Source: Paenimyroides aestuarii (GTDB lineage Bacteria > Bacteroidota > Bacteroidia > Flavobacteriales > Flavobacteriaceae). From it: a stretch of DNA of 64,000 nt. The first letter of the stretch is position 1. The number at the start of each line of letters is the position of its first letter. Below, one piece after another: positions 43,298 to 51,554 of the stretch. The translations under genes and the position numbers were made by a program. The notes beneath the pieces are model-generated. The model had not been told where the DNA came from and ran no database searches. It saw only the letters and a list, made by a program, of their open reading frames with translations. Location of the stretch: NCBI RefSeq assembly GCF_024628805.1, contig NZ_CP102382.1, positions 1,550,001-1,614,000 of the forward strand, given 5' to 3'.

Positions 43298-44062
43298 ATG
43301 TTTTTTACCGGTTCCCGACTGTTTTACGACCGCTATCGCTTAAATGCACCAAACGGAAATTTCAATTTGAAACTCACTTCAGAACAGGTGATTTATCAGT
43401 TTGCGGGTGATGTTGCAAAGGTGTTTCCGCTGTTTAACCAACTGCCTCATAAGTTTAAACTTAATTTTTGCAAACGAATTTTAAACTTTTTACATCAGTA
43501 CGCATTTGTTACCAAAGAAAACGCCCCGTTGACCAACGCGCACAAAGTTGCCATTGCAGCAAGTTATGTAAAGCTTACATTGGGTTATAAAAACTATTTA
43601 ATCAATACTTTTAACAAAATAGTGGTTTATCCTACTGCTCAATATTTTCCGCATTTAGATCAAACCCATACCGGACATTTTAATCCTAAAATGAACGCCG
43701 TGATGCTGGCATTAGATGCATTTGAACGCGATATTCATTTTAATGATGATGGTAAAGATGTTGCTTTGCACGAATTTACCCATGCACTGTGCTTTGAAAT
43801 GTTACAGATCCATGCAAGGCATCCTGATGCAGAATGTTTTAAAAAAGGATTTCGATTGATTCATGAATGGATGGAAGTGCCACAGAATAGAAATCAAACT
43901 ATCCGAATGGGTTTTATACGCGATTATGCTTTTACCGATCGGTTGGAATTGGTTTCGGTTTTAGTTGAATTGTTTTTTGAAAAGGAAACGGTTTTTAAAC
44001 AATACTTTCCAGATTTGTTCGTGTATGTAGGACGAATGATTAAACATCCTAAAATTAAATAA
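43298..44062 (+). CDS. MtfA/M90-type zinc peptidase
   Basis: A 254-residue protein with the metallopeptidase site ALHEFTHALCFEM (HExxH) preceded by GHFNPKMNAVMLALDAFE, the pattern of the MtfA (M90) family. E. coli MtfA is a cytoplasmic aminopeptidase that binds the repressor Mlc. A single N-terminal hydrophobic helix found in some relatives is not obvious here. It starts 65 bp after the truncated last CRISPR repeat and has no evident link to CRISPR. An IS982 element is inserted 25 bp behind its stop. Confidence 0.82.
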   Translation: MFFTGSRLFYDRYRLNAPNGNFNLKLTSEQVIYQFAGDVAKVFPLFNQLPHKFKLNFCKRILNFLHQYAFVTKENAPLTNAHKVAIAASYVKLTLGYKNYLINTFNKIVVYPTAQYFPHLDQTHTGHFNPKMNAVMLALDAFERDIHFNDDGKDVALHEFTHALCFEMLQIHARHPDAECFKKGFRLIHEWMEVPQNRNQTIRMGFIRDYAFTDRLELVSVLVELFFEKETVFKQYFPDLFVYVGRMIKHPKIK

Positions 44063-44086
44063 ATAATTTAATAGATTGACCTTATA

Positions 44087-45097
44087 ACCTGAGTTCGATT
44101 AATCAGAACATTGTTAACTGATTTGTTTTTAGTTCATTATATTGTATTGAAGGTTTTTTAGGAAAAAATGAATAAGCAATTAGACCCGAAATAAGGTTTG
44201 TAAGAAAGTTTCCAATAGATCTATGTCTTGAATGTTCAATTTGACACATATTTTTCAATTCATCGTTAACTGTTTCAATAACAGAACGTTTTCTCAATAG
44301 TATTTTGTCAGACAAGGTCATTAAACAGTTTTTCATATTGTTTTTAAGTTGTGTGATTAGATGAACACCATCAACAAATAATATGTCTGCAATTTTTTTA
44401 GAGATATACCCTTTATCTGCAAAGAGTTTTCCGAAAATCCCTTTGAGAAATCCTTCATTTTTAAGAGGTTCACGGTCATCTACATTGGCTTGTGTAATAG
44501 TAAAGCTTAGAATTTCACCCTTTTCATTGATAATTAAGTGAAGCTTGAACCCATAGAACCACCCCATAGTGGACTTGCCTACGGTAGCTATATCTTTGAA
44601 CACTTTATTGTTTTTGATTCGCTTGTTTTTACAAACCCTTACTGGAGTGGAATCAACAAATGAAATACCTGTACAATTGCCCATACAGCAGGTTTTTAAA
44701 AACATTGTGAGCGGAAGTATGTTGGATTGCATAAGCTCTGTAAATCTATTGTAAGACACTGTTTTAGGAAACTCAGCTTGCATATGTTTTTGAATATAGA
44801 AAATGTAAAAGTGCTTAAAGCATCTGAAACCGCTCAAATGAAAAAGAATCATAATACTTATTATTTCACTGGGTGACATCATTGGGGGTCTTTTAGATTT
44901 GTTTCCAATACTGTTTTTTTCAAGAAAAGGAAAAAATTGCTGGCAAAATTCATCAACAAGACAAAAAATTTCTGTAATTTTATCGAAATTAACCATAAGA
45001 AATAGTTGTTTAAATATTTAACAATCAGATAATTAAATATACAACTATTTCTTTTTTTATACAATATATTTATCCTAAATAATAATCGAACTCAGGT
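44087..45097. mobile_element. IS982-family insertion sequence, intact
   Basis: Terminal inverted repeats ACCTGAGTTCGATTA (44087-44101 and complement at 45083-45097) bound 1011 bp with one transposase gene. Both ends are flanked by TTATA (44082-44086 and 45098-45102), a 5-bp target duplication. ACC-type ends and about 1 kb length are typical of IS982. The perfect flanks suggest recent insertion. Confidence 0.92.
44103..44996 (-). CDS. IS982-family transposase
   Basis: A 297-residue DDE transposase. GISFVDSTPVRVCKNKRI carries the first Asp, LFADKGYISKK the second, and RSVIETVNDELKNMCQIEHS the Glu, the arrangement of the IS982/transposase_11-like family. FHLSGFRCFKHFY at the N-terminus is also family-typical. 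The frame is intact and lies between perfect inverted repeats, so the element may be active. Confidence 0.94.
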   Translation of the reverse strand: MVNFDKITEIFCLVDEFCQQFFPFLEKNSIGNKSKRPPMMSPSEIISIMILFHLSGFRCFKHFYIFYIQKHMQAEFPKTVSYNRFTELMQSNILPLTMFLKTCCMGNCTGISFVDSTPVRVCKNKRIKNNKVFKDIATVGKSTMGWFYGFKLHLIINEKGEILSFTITQANVDDREPLKNEGFLKGIFGKLFADKGYISKKIADILFVDGVHLITQLKNNMKNCLMTLSDKILLRKRSVIETVNDELKNMCQIEHSRHRSIGNFLTNLISGLIAYSFFPKKPSIQYNELKTNQLTMF

Positions 45098-45144
45098 TTA
45101 TAAAATCAACTGTAAAAACACTTTCAAACAAAGGCTTTTTTGAC

Positions 45145-45152
45145 TATTTTTG
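45145..45152 (+). promoter_or_regulatory. -7 box before the 45187 gene
   Basis: TATTTTTG fits TAnnTTTG, 34 nt upstream of the ATG. The IS982 element ends 47 bp upstream, so any upstream regulatory sequence has been displaced. Confidence 0.5.
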
Positions 45153-45186
45153 TTTTTTTTAATTTATATTTAATCTAAATAAAAAT

Positions 45187-45666
45187 ATGAAGAAAATATT
45201 AGCATCCTTAGCTTTAGTTGCATCTTTTGCCGCTAACGCACAGTGTACCACCTTAACAAGTTTGAATGAAAACTTTGATGCTTGGAAAAAAATCGACAAA
45301 TGTTGGAATGCCGAATCAGGTAAATCAATGCTTTATAGCAGCGAAGGAAAAATCACTTTTTATTCTATGATGAGTTCGGGTGAAAGAATGATCTTGTCAA
45401 CCCCAAAAATGAAAGCAGGAACGTATAAATTAACGCTTGATATTTCTAAAAATTCGGGTGATGCTTCCTTAGAATTGTTCTCTATCGGTTCTGTTTCTGA
45501 TGCTAAATCGTATGTGTCCATTTCAAAACCATCGGCAATTACAGGTACTAAAAAATCGTACACGATCAACCTGAAAAACGATACACATTTAGGTTTTAAA
45601 GTTCTTTTAAACGGAATACATCAAGCGGTTTACATTGATAATTTGGAGTTGAAAGCCGCAAAATAA
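45187..45666 (+). CDS. Exported beta-sandwich-like protein of unknown function
   Basis: A 159-residue protein with a signal peptide (ILASLALVASFAANAQ). The mature part has FDAWKKIDKCWNAESGKSM and ends QAVYIDNLELKAA, the pattern of a single jelly-roll, carbohydrate-binding-like module often found in exported Bacteroidota proteins. No type IX secretion C-terminal domain is visible. A strong terminator follows. Confidence 0.65.
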   Translation: MKKILASLALVASFAANAQCTTLTSLNENFDAWKKIDKCWNAESGKSMLYSSEGKITFYSMMSSGERMILSTPKMKAGTYKLTLDISKNSGDASLELFSIGSVSDAKSYVSISKPSAITGTKKSYTINLKNDTHLGFKVLLNGIHQAVYIDNLELKAAK

Positions 45667-45695
45667 TTATCAGCTTTATAACGCTTCAAAATACA

Positions 45696-45732
45696 ATCCA
45701 CTCACCATAACAGGTTGGTGGATTTTTTTTTT
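45696..45732 (+). terminator. Terminator after the 45187 gene
   Basis: ATCCAC (45696-45701) pairs with GTGGAT (45718-45723), the stem extends inward with one mismatch, and about ten T follow. Confidence 0.8.
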
Positions 45733-45760
45733 TGCATATTTTTTAATAAAACATGCTTTT

Positions 45761-45806
45761 TATGATTGTAATCATAAGAATTGATGAGAATGTAGGGGTA
45801 ATTTTG
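45761..45806 (+). promoter_or_regulatory. Crp/Fnr-type palindrome and promoter of the flavohemoprotein gene
   Basis: TATGATT (45761-45767) and AATCATA (45770-45776) form a perfect 7-bp inverted repeat with a 2-bp spacer. A -7 box TAATTTTG follows at 45799-45806 with a possible -33 TTG at 45781-45783. The palindrome just upstream of the -33 element is where a Crp/Fnr activator would bind; such a regulator is encoded 2.6 kb downstream. Confidence 0.6.
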
Positions 45807-45827
45807 TTTAAAATAAAATTTACAACA

Positions 45828-47030
45828 ATGCTTTCAGATAAACAAAAAGAAATTATACTAAGCACCGTGCCGTTGTTGCGTGCCGGCGGAGTGGCTTTAA
45901 CTACACACTTTTACAGCCGAATGTTTACGCATCATCCCGAATTAAAAAATCTGTTTAATATGGGAAACCAGCAGTCGGGTAAACAACAAACAGCTTTGGC
46001 TATGGCGGTTTTGGCGTATGCAGAAAATATATCCAATCCGGCGGTTTTAATGCCTGCGGTTGATTTAATCGGACACAAGCATACCAGTTTAAATATTCAG
46101 CCAGAACAATACCATATTGTTGGTACACATTTACTGGCATCAATCAAAGAAGTTTTACAAGATTTGGCTACCGACGACGTTTTAGACGCTTGGAAAGCGG
46201 CTTATGGTCAACTAGCCGAACTGATGATTGGTCATGAAGCGAAAATGTACGAAAGCAAGAAGCAGACAAACGGACAGTGGGTTGGTTGGAAAAATTTTAA
46301 AGTTCTTAAGAAAGTACAGGAATCTACAGAAATAACATCGTTTTACTTGGTTGCAGAAGATGGAAGTGCGGTTCCAGATTTTACTCCGGGGCAATACATA
46401 AGCGTTCAGGTTTTTCTTCCAAACATCAACCTGCATCAAATAAGACAGTACAGTATTTCATGTGCACCGAATAAGGACTATTTACGAATTTCGGTAAAGC
46501 GTGAACGTAACGAAAAGTTGGATATCAACGGAATGATCAGCAACTTTTTGCACGATGAGGTTCACCAAGGAAACGTTGTGGCGATCAGTGCACCGGCAGG
46601 AAACTTTACGTTGCAGAATTTGTTCCCTAAAAAAGTATTTATCAGTGGCGGAATTGGTCAAACACCTTTAATGTCTATGTTAGAATCTTTAAATCAATCA
46701 ACCAAAAGTAATGAATTGGTTTGGATTCATGCTTGCAGAAATGCCGAAGTTCGTGCATTTGCAGACCAAATCGAATCGATCGCTAAAGAAGATCAAAAGC
46801 TAAAACAGCATCAGTTTTATGAAGTGGTAAATGAAACCTTGGCTGGAAAAGAGGTTTACGAAGGCATGCTCGATTTTTCTAAAATTGAAAAATGGCAGTT
46901 TGATCCAGAAGCCGAATATTATATTTGCGGACCAAAGCCTTTTATTGAAAAAGCAGTGAAAGAACTCACCGATAACAAAATCAATGAAAAGTATATTTTC
47001 TTTGAAGAGTTTGGACCCAAATCGATCTAA
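45828..47030 (+). CDS. hmp: Flavohemoprotein, nitric oxide dioxygenase
   Basis: Oxidises nitric oxide to nitrate with O2 and NAD(P)H. The 400 residues start at the ATG at 45828, where the globin domain begins (LSDKQKEIILSTVPLLRAGG); an upstream ATG would add 25 unrelated residues across the promoter. Globin residues include the proximal histidine region (DLIGHKHTSLNIQPEQY). The FAD domain has HQIRQYSISC and the NAD domain has ISGGIGQTPLMSML and ending KYIFFEEFGPKSI. Single gene with its own operator-promoter and terminator, so it is likely induced by nitrosative or low-oxygen stress. Confidence 0.95.
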   Translation: MLSDKQKEIILSTVPLLRAGGVALTTHFYSRMFTHHPELKNLFNMGNQQSGKQQTALAMAVLAYAENISNPAVLMPAVDLIGHKHTSLNIQPEQYHIVGTHLLASIKEVLQDLATDDVLDAWKAAYGQLAELMIGHEAKMYESKKQTNGQWVGWKNFKVLKKVQESTEITSFYLVAEDGSAVPDFTPGQYISVQVFLPNINLHQIRQYSISCAPNKDYLRISVKRERNEKLDINGMISNFLHDEVHQGNVVAISAPAGNFTLQNLFPKKVFISGGIGQTPLMSMLESLNQSTKSNELVWIHACRNAEVRAFADQIESIAKEDQKLKQHQFYEVVNETLAGKEVYEGMLDFSKIEKWQFDPEAEYYICGPKPFIEKAVKELTDNKINEKYIFFEEFGPKSI

Positions 47031-47051
47031 TAAAATTTATAATTTAAAATC

Positions 47052-47074
47052 AGAGAAGCATTGCTTCTCTTTTT
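47052..47074 (+). terminator. Terminator after hmp
   Basis: AGAGAAGC (47052-47059) pairs with GCTTCTCT (47063-47070), 3-nt loop, then TTTT. It ends only 7 nt before the ATG of the ClC gene, so that gene may depend partly on read-through. Confidence 0.75.
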
Positions 47075-47080
47075 GCGTAT

Positions 47081-48349
47081 ATGAACAACAGTATCGTTAC
47101 AAAGAAAAATATTGTCTGGGTAAAGTGGAGCCGTATTGTGTATTGTGCTGCTTTAGTGGGAATTGTCGTTGGGTTAATAACCTTAATGTTTAAAAATCTA
47201 GTCGAAGAATACGAACATTTGCTTTTTAACAAAGCACAGCATTTTAAACTTTTTTTCTTCGTTTTTCCGTTGATCGGTTTGCTGATTATTTATTTTTTAA
47301 GAACCTACGTTTTTAGTAATAAAAAGAACAAAGGAATTTCCGAAGTGTTGGAAGCCGTGCGCGAAGCCAAAAAACTACCGCCCTATAAAGTGCCATCGCA
47401 TTTTTTCAACGGATTTTTAACGGTTATCTTTGGCGGAAGCACCGGTATCGAAGTATCAACCGTGGTGGCAACAGCAGCTTTGGGCGATATGGCATCGCGA
47501 AAAGATCCCATCTTTAAAAAATACCGCAAAGAATTTATAGGCTCGGCAATTGCATGCGGTGTTACACTTTTGTTTTGTAGTCCGTTGGCAGGTTTGTTTT
47601 TTTCGTATGAAACCATTGGCAGGCAAAAAACAAAAGTTTTTTGGGTAACCCATCTGGTAAGCGTTGGTTTTGCTACATTGATCATTTTCTTAATGAATGT
47701 TACACCGGTTTTTAATTTAGGAAATCACGAAACAATTTTTCATTATCAGGCAATTCCGTTTTTTATTGCGTTAAGCGTTTTAGCGGGCTGTTACGGCGTT
47801 TACATGACCAAGATCGTAACATTTGTAAAGAAAAGAAACTTTATCGATTTTAATCCGTATTTGCAATTAGTTGCGGGAGGCTTGTTGTTGGGTAGCGCCT
47901 TGTTCATTTTTCCGCAATTATACGGCGATGGTTATCATGCAATCCAATCAATCATTCATCATAATACCATTGTTGCGGTGAGTTTTTGGTTGTTGTTGGG
48001 CGCGTTATTGTTGAAACCTTTTGCAACCGGGTTTACCTTGAAATTGGGTGGCGATGGCGGTGTTTTTGCTCCAAGTATTTTTGCAGGTGCCATTATGGGA
48101 GCATTGATTGGATTCATTGTTCAGAAATATTTTTTTGCCGATGCCCAACTGATTAATTTTGTAGTTTTGGGTGTAGCTTTAACCGTCGCAGCAACATTGC
48201 ACGCACCGTTTACGGCATTGTTTTTAACCTTTGGTATTTTTAATTCGTATGCGTTGTGGCTGCCTATGGCAATTTTAATTTTTGTTAGTTTTTTTATTTC
48301 AAAAAAGATATTTCCCTACACGGTTTATACCTTGGCATTGAAAAAGTAA
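47081..48349 (+). CDS. ClC-family chloride channel or H+/Cl- antiporter
   Basis: A 422-residue membrane protein with about ten to twelve helices. Selectivity-filter motifs of the ClC family are recognisable: FGGSTGIEVSTVVATAALGD (the GxEGP-type segment with a glutamate at the gating position) and KLGGDGGVFAPSIFAGAIMG. FCSPLAGLFFSYE matches the early pore motif. No cytoplasmic CBS domains are present. Whether it is a channel or an exchanger cannot be decided here. Confidence 0.9.
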   Translation: MNNSIVTKKNIVWVKWSRIVYCAALVGIVVGLITLMFKNLVEEYEHLLFNKAQHFKLFFFVFPLIGLLIIYFLRTYVFSNKKNKGISEVLEAVREAKKLPPYKVPSHFFNGFLTVIFGGSTGIEVSTVVATAALGDMASRKDPIFKKYRKEFIGSAIACGVTLLFCSPLAGLFFSYETIGRQKTKVFWVTHLVSVGFATLIIFLMNVTPVFNLGNHETIFHYQAIPFFIALSVLAGCYGVYMTKIVTFVKKRNFIDFNPYLQLVAGGLLLGSALFIFPQLYGDGYHAIQSIIHHNTIVAVSFWLLLGALLLKPFATGFTLKLGGDGGVFAPSIFAGAIMGALIGFIVQKYFFADAQLINFVVLGVALTVAATLHAPFTALFLTFGIFNSYALWLPMAILIFVSFFISKKIFPYTVYTLALKK

Positions 48350-48367
48350 AATAGGGCAAGAACTCAT

Positions 48368-48375
48368 TATCTTTG
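48368..48375 (+). promoter_or_regulatory. -7 box of the Crp/Fnr regulator gene
   Basis: TATCTTTG fits TAnnTTTG, 18 nt before the ATG at 48394. No well-spaced -33 element was found. Confidence 0.5.
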
Positions 48376-48393
48376 TTTTTCATTTAAAATACT

Positions 48394-48987
48394 ATGATTC
48401 GTGTTGATTTAATATTAAGCTGTGGCGGAACGTTGCGCGATGTTTCTAAAAACGAACTGATTTTTAAGGCAGGACATTTTCCGTCGTATTATTATCAGGT
48501 GGTTGAAGGCAAGGTGAAGATGAACAATTACAGCGACGACGGTAAAGAGTTTATTCAGGAAATTTTTACAGCCGGACGCAGTTTTGGTGAACCGCCTTTG
48601 TTTATAAACGAGCCTTATCCCGCAAATGCCATAGCAATTTCAAAAGGCGTTGTTGTGCAAATAAAGAAATCATTGTTTGATGAGATGTTGTACAAATATC
48701 CCGAGGTTTCTGTTGAAATAAACCGAAGTCTTGCTCGTCGTTTGTATTATAAATCCATCATGGCACCTGAATTGTCATCGCAAAGTCCAGAAAAACGTTT
48801 GCTGAAACTTTTGCATTATCTTAAACAACAAACTCCGGTCAAATTAGAACTTTTTCAGGTGGAATTATCGCGCCAACAATTAGCCGATTTAACTGGCTTG
48901 CGCGTAGAAACCGTTATTAGAACCATAAAACACTTGGAAAAACAAGAATACCTTAAAATTATTGAAGGAAAGATTTATTTGGAGTAA
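48394..48987 (+). CDS. Crp/Fnr-family transcriptional regulator
   Basis: A 197-residue regulator with an N-terminal cyclic-nucleotide-binding-type beta-barrel (FPSYYYQVVEGKVKMNNYSD, GRSFGEPPLFINEPYPANAI) and a C-terminal winged helix (LSRQQLADLTGLRVETVIRT). No N-terminal cysteine cluster for an iron-sulphur centre is present, so it is not an FNR-type oxygen sensor of the E. coli kind. Its gene is near hmp, whose promoter holds a Crp-like palindrome; regulation of hmp by this protein is a reasonable inference. Confidence 0.9.
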   Translation: MIRVDLILSCGGTLRDVSKNELIFKAGHFPSYYYQVVEGKVKMNNYSDDGKEFIQEIFTAGRSFGEPPLFINEPYPANAIAISKGVVVQIKKSLFDEMLYKYPEVSVEINRSLARRLYYKSIMAPELSSQSPEKRLLKLLHYLKQQTPVKLELFQVELSRQQLADLTGLRVETVIRTIKHLEKQEYLKIIEGKIYLE

Positions 48988-49307
48988 ATTTTTAGATTTT
49001 GAGTGTCGTTTTTTAGTAATTCTTTTCAGTAGTTACTGTCATTAAACCGGTCACTGAGCTCGTGGAAGTGCCGTCAGTTCGAGCTTGTCGAGAACTTTTT
49101 CAGCGGTTAATGTCATGCTGAATTGGTCACAGAGCTCCGTCGAAGTGCAGCGTCACACAATAATAATTTTATTATCAGTTTAATAAAAATCTGTGCATCT
49201 GTGGTAAATAGATTGCATAGATTTGTATCGTTTTTTAAAATAAAATAGGAATTTTAAAGTTATTATGCTTTATTTGATCTACAAACGCAATAAACCAACA
49301 AATTATA
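48988..49307. repeat. Intergenic region with CTGAGCTCG/GTCGAAGTG-type repeats
   Basis: No gene is visible. Between about 49037 and 49153 two related units occur, GGTCACTGAGCTCG and GGTCACAGAGCTCCGTCGAAGTG. Between them is a near-palindrome, AGTTCGAGCTTGTCGAGAACT-like. Such elements are commonly dispersed between genes in Flavobacteriaceae. A -7 box TAGATTTG (49218-49225) precedes lpxD. Confidence 0.55.
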
Positions 49308-50306
49308 ATGAAATCGTACACTGTTACAGAAATTAATGATATTTTAAAAGGAACCATTATTGGATCTACCACACAAAATATTACCTATACCGAAGAACTA
49401 ACCCGCGCAAAAGAATCCCACATTTCTTTTATTGGCAACAAAAAATACGAGAAACTATGGGAAAAATCTGCAGCAAGTGTAGCTGTGGTAAACAAAGATA
49501 TTTCTATTGAACCCGGCGAAAACAGAGCGTTTATACAAGTAGCCGATGCCGATTTGGCGATGAGTCAAGTTTTAGAGTTATTTGCTTCGCCTATGCCCGA
49601 GTTTGCGGTTGACATTCACCCAACAGCGGTAATCGACGATTCTGCAAAAATAGGCAACGGAGTAAAAATAGGTGCAGGTTGTTATGTGGGGCCGCGTACC
49701 GAAATTGGCGACGGAACCATCTTGTATCCAAATGTTACCGTTTTAGATGATTGTATTATTGGTAAACAAACCACCATTTGGTCGGGAGTGGTTATTCGCG
49801 AACGCAGTAAAATTGGGCATCAGTGCATCATACATCCAAATGCAACTATTGGTGCCGATGGTTTTGGGTTTCGCCCGTGTGCCGAACGTGGTTTGGTGAA
49901 AATTCCGCAAATAGGCGATGTAGTCATTGGCAATCAGGTCGAAATCGGTGCAAATGCCTGTGTAGATCGTGGTAAATTCAGTTCTACCATCATTGGCGAT
50001 GGTTGTAAAATAGACAATCTGGTGCAAATTGGGCATAACAGCGAATTGGGGATGTTTTGTATTATGGCGGGCAACAGCGGTTTGGCAGGTTCGGTTAAAC
50101 TGGGCAATGGGGTGATTATTGGCGGCAGTGCTTCTATTAAAGACCACACCACCATTGGCGACCGTGCCGTGATTGGTGCAGGATCTGGTGTAACGGGCGA
50201 TGTAGCAGCCGGCAAAACCATGTTGGGCTATCCGGCGTTAGAAGCACGCGATACCCTGAAACAATGGGCAATTATGAAACGTTTGTTGAATGAGAGTAAG
50301 AAGTAG
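49308..50306 (+). CDS. lpxD: UDP-3-O-acylglucosamine N-acyltransferase (LpxD)
   Basis: Third step of lipid A synthesis: transfers a hydroxyacyl chain from acyl-ACP to the 2-amino group of UDP-3-O-acylglucosamine. The 332 residues start with the LpxD uridine-binding domain (AKESHISFIGNKKYEKLW). Then come left-handed beta-helix hexapeptides (AKIGNGVKIGAG, RTEIGDGTILYPNVTV). The family segment IGADGFGFRP and the catalytic histidine region NLVQIGHNSELG are present. It stands alone, not in an lpxA/lpxC cluster. Confidence 0.92.
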   Translation: MKSYTVTEINDILKGTIIGSTTQNITYTEELTRAKESHISFIGNKKYEKLWEKSAASVAVVNKDISIEPGENRAFIQVADADLAMSQVLELFASPMPEFAVDIHPTAVIDDSAKIGNGVKIGAGCYVGPRTEIGDGTILYPNVTVLDDCIIGKQTTIWSGVVIRERSKIGHQCIIHPNATIGADGFGFRPCAERGLVKIPQIGDVVIGNQVEIGANACVDRGKFSSTIIGDGCKIDNLVQIGHNSELGMFCIMAGNSGLAGSVKLGNGVIIGGSASIKDHTTIGDRAVIGAGSGVTGDVAAGKTMLGYPALEARDTLKQWAIMKRLLNESKK

Positions 50307-50315
50307 TTTATACAA

Positions 50316-50852
50316 ATGTGGTTTTATAACTTTCTAAATATAAAGCACTCTTCAAATTTTAATCTTCCAAACAAGAAGATTATTGGTGGTTTTTTAAATA
50401 AATACTTAGATAATAAGCTTTTAAAGGCAGATTATATAAGAAAATCAGATAACCTCTGGATATCAAATTACAATAAATGTGGTATTAGAAAAATAATAAA
50501 ATTCACAAATAGAGGTGTAGAAGGAAATATAGTTTTTGGATTAAATTTTGATACAATTTGTAAGGATAAATCTTTGGAAAAGGAATTGTTAAGCAGATTT
50601 AAATTCCATCTTTTTGAGTACTCAAGTGTATATTTTAAAAATAGTGATATTTCACTTTGGAACGAATTTTTCTTAAAAAAAACACTTAAGAAATTTTCAG
50701 AAAATGAATTAGATAAGATTATAATAGATTTAAATTCTTTATATAATATTAATGATTGTCTTTCTTATTTTAAGCATCAGAAAGACAATGAAGACTATGT
50801 AACGCATTATCCAAACCCAGAAAAAATATTGTCATTTTTAAAAAAATATTGA
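50316..50852 (+). CDS. Unknown protein, AT-rich orphan gene
   Basis: A 178-residue protein rich in Lys, Asn, Ile and Phe (LWISNYNKCGIRKIIKFTNR, YFKNSDISLWNEFFLKKTLK). No signal peptide, membrane helix or family is recognised. The codon use is markedly more AT-rich than in lpxD just upstream, suggesting recent acquisition. It starts 9 nt after lpxD and is followed by a second orphan after 10 nt. Confidence 0.6.
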   Translation: MWFYNFLNIKHSSNFNLPNKKIIGGFLNKYLDNKLLKADYIRKSDNLWISNYNKCGIRKIIKFTNRGVEGNIVFGLNFDTICKDKSLEKELLSRFKFHLFEYSSVYFKNSDISLWNEFFLKKTLKKFSENELDKIIIDLNSLYNINDCLSYFKHQKDNEDYVTHYPNPEKILSFLKKY

Positions 50853-50862
50853 GAAGTTTTAA

Positions 50863-51438
50863 ATGATAAAATTAATAAGCAGAGATTTAGCTTTAGTTAA
50901 ATACCGAAAATTTCCTTTGTTAGCATACGATGAAACTTTAGACGAAGATATTTTTTATTGTCCAGATTATGTAAGCTTTTATTGGATTAAGTTGAAAGAG
51001 GAAAATAATAACGTTTTAATAGAAGAGTTGTTGAAATTATTGAATTTCTTTAACACTAAAGATTTAATATTTCTAGGTCAGATTGATAAGCCTTGGGTTT
51101 CAAAACCGATGGCTAAAAGGTTTAGTTTAGCAATTTATAACAAAGCTATACGGTTTTTCAAAAAAAATGGTATTTGGAAAAATTTTAACGGAGCCGTAAA
51201 AGTTGAACAGAAAGACTTTAAAGAGTTTTTAACGCATTTTTTTACGCTAACAAAGTTTGAAGCATATTTCTGGGATCATTATTTTTCAGACGATGGTCAA
51301 AACTTTCTTTTTTGTATTCACTATTCAGGAGAAGTACAAGTCTTGACTTTAAATGAACAAACAAATAATGTTTTTTTATCCTTTGTAAGGAATACAGAAT
51401 TCATAGATAGCTTTCGAAAAGATACAGATAGATTATAA
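50863..51438 (+). CDS. Unknown protein, AT-rich orphan gene
   Basis: A 191-residue protein (YCPDYVSFYWIKLKEENN, KVEQKDFKEFLTHFFTLTKF, FLFCIHYSGEVQVLTLN). I recognise no domain. Composition and spacing resemble the preceding gene, so the two probably arrived together. Acidic, aromatic-rich soluble proteins of this size in pairs are often immunity proteins of contact-dependent systems, but no toxin gene is present and this is only a suggestion. Confidence 0.6.
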   Translation: MIKLISRDLALVKYRKFPLLAYDETLDEDIFYCPDYVSFYWIKLKEENNNVLIEELLKLLNFFNTKDLIFLGQIDKPWVSKPMAKRFSLAIYNKAIRFFKKNGIWKNFNGAVKVEQKDFKEFLTHFFTLTKFEAYFWDHYFSDDGQNFLFCIHYSGEVQVLTLNEQTNNVFLSFVRNTEFIDSFRKDTDRL

Positions 51439-51445
51439 ACAAAAA

Positions 51446-51476
51446 AAACTCCCGAATTGCTTCAGGAGTTTTTTAT
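51446..51476. terminator. Bidirectional terminator between the orphan pair and gcvP
   Basis: CTCC (51449-51452) and GGAG (51465-51468) plus inner GAA/TTC form a stem with one mismatch, flanked by A and T runs on both sides, so it can end transcripts from both directions. Confidence 0.75.
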
Positions 51477-51554
51477 CATATATAATCAAAACAGCATATC
51501 CATAAAAAACAGGGGTTTACAATATACTGTTCTACAATTTACATTGTACACAAC

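Noticed and set aside
45753..45827. Longer start for the flavohemoprotein
   Set aside because: It would translate through the palindrome and the -7 box, and the globin domain begins at the later ATG.
49037..49153. Possible second CRISPR or phage attachment site in the lpxD upstream gap
   Set aside because: Only two imperfect units with no regular spacing; it fits common dispersed intergenic repeats.
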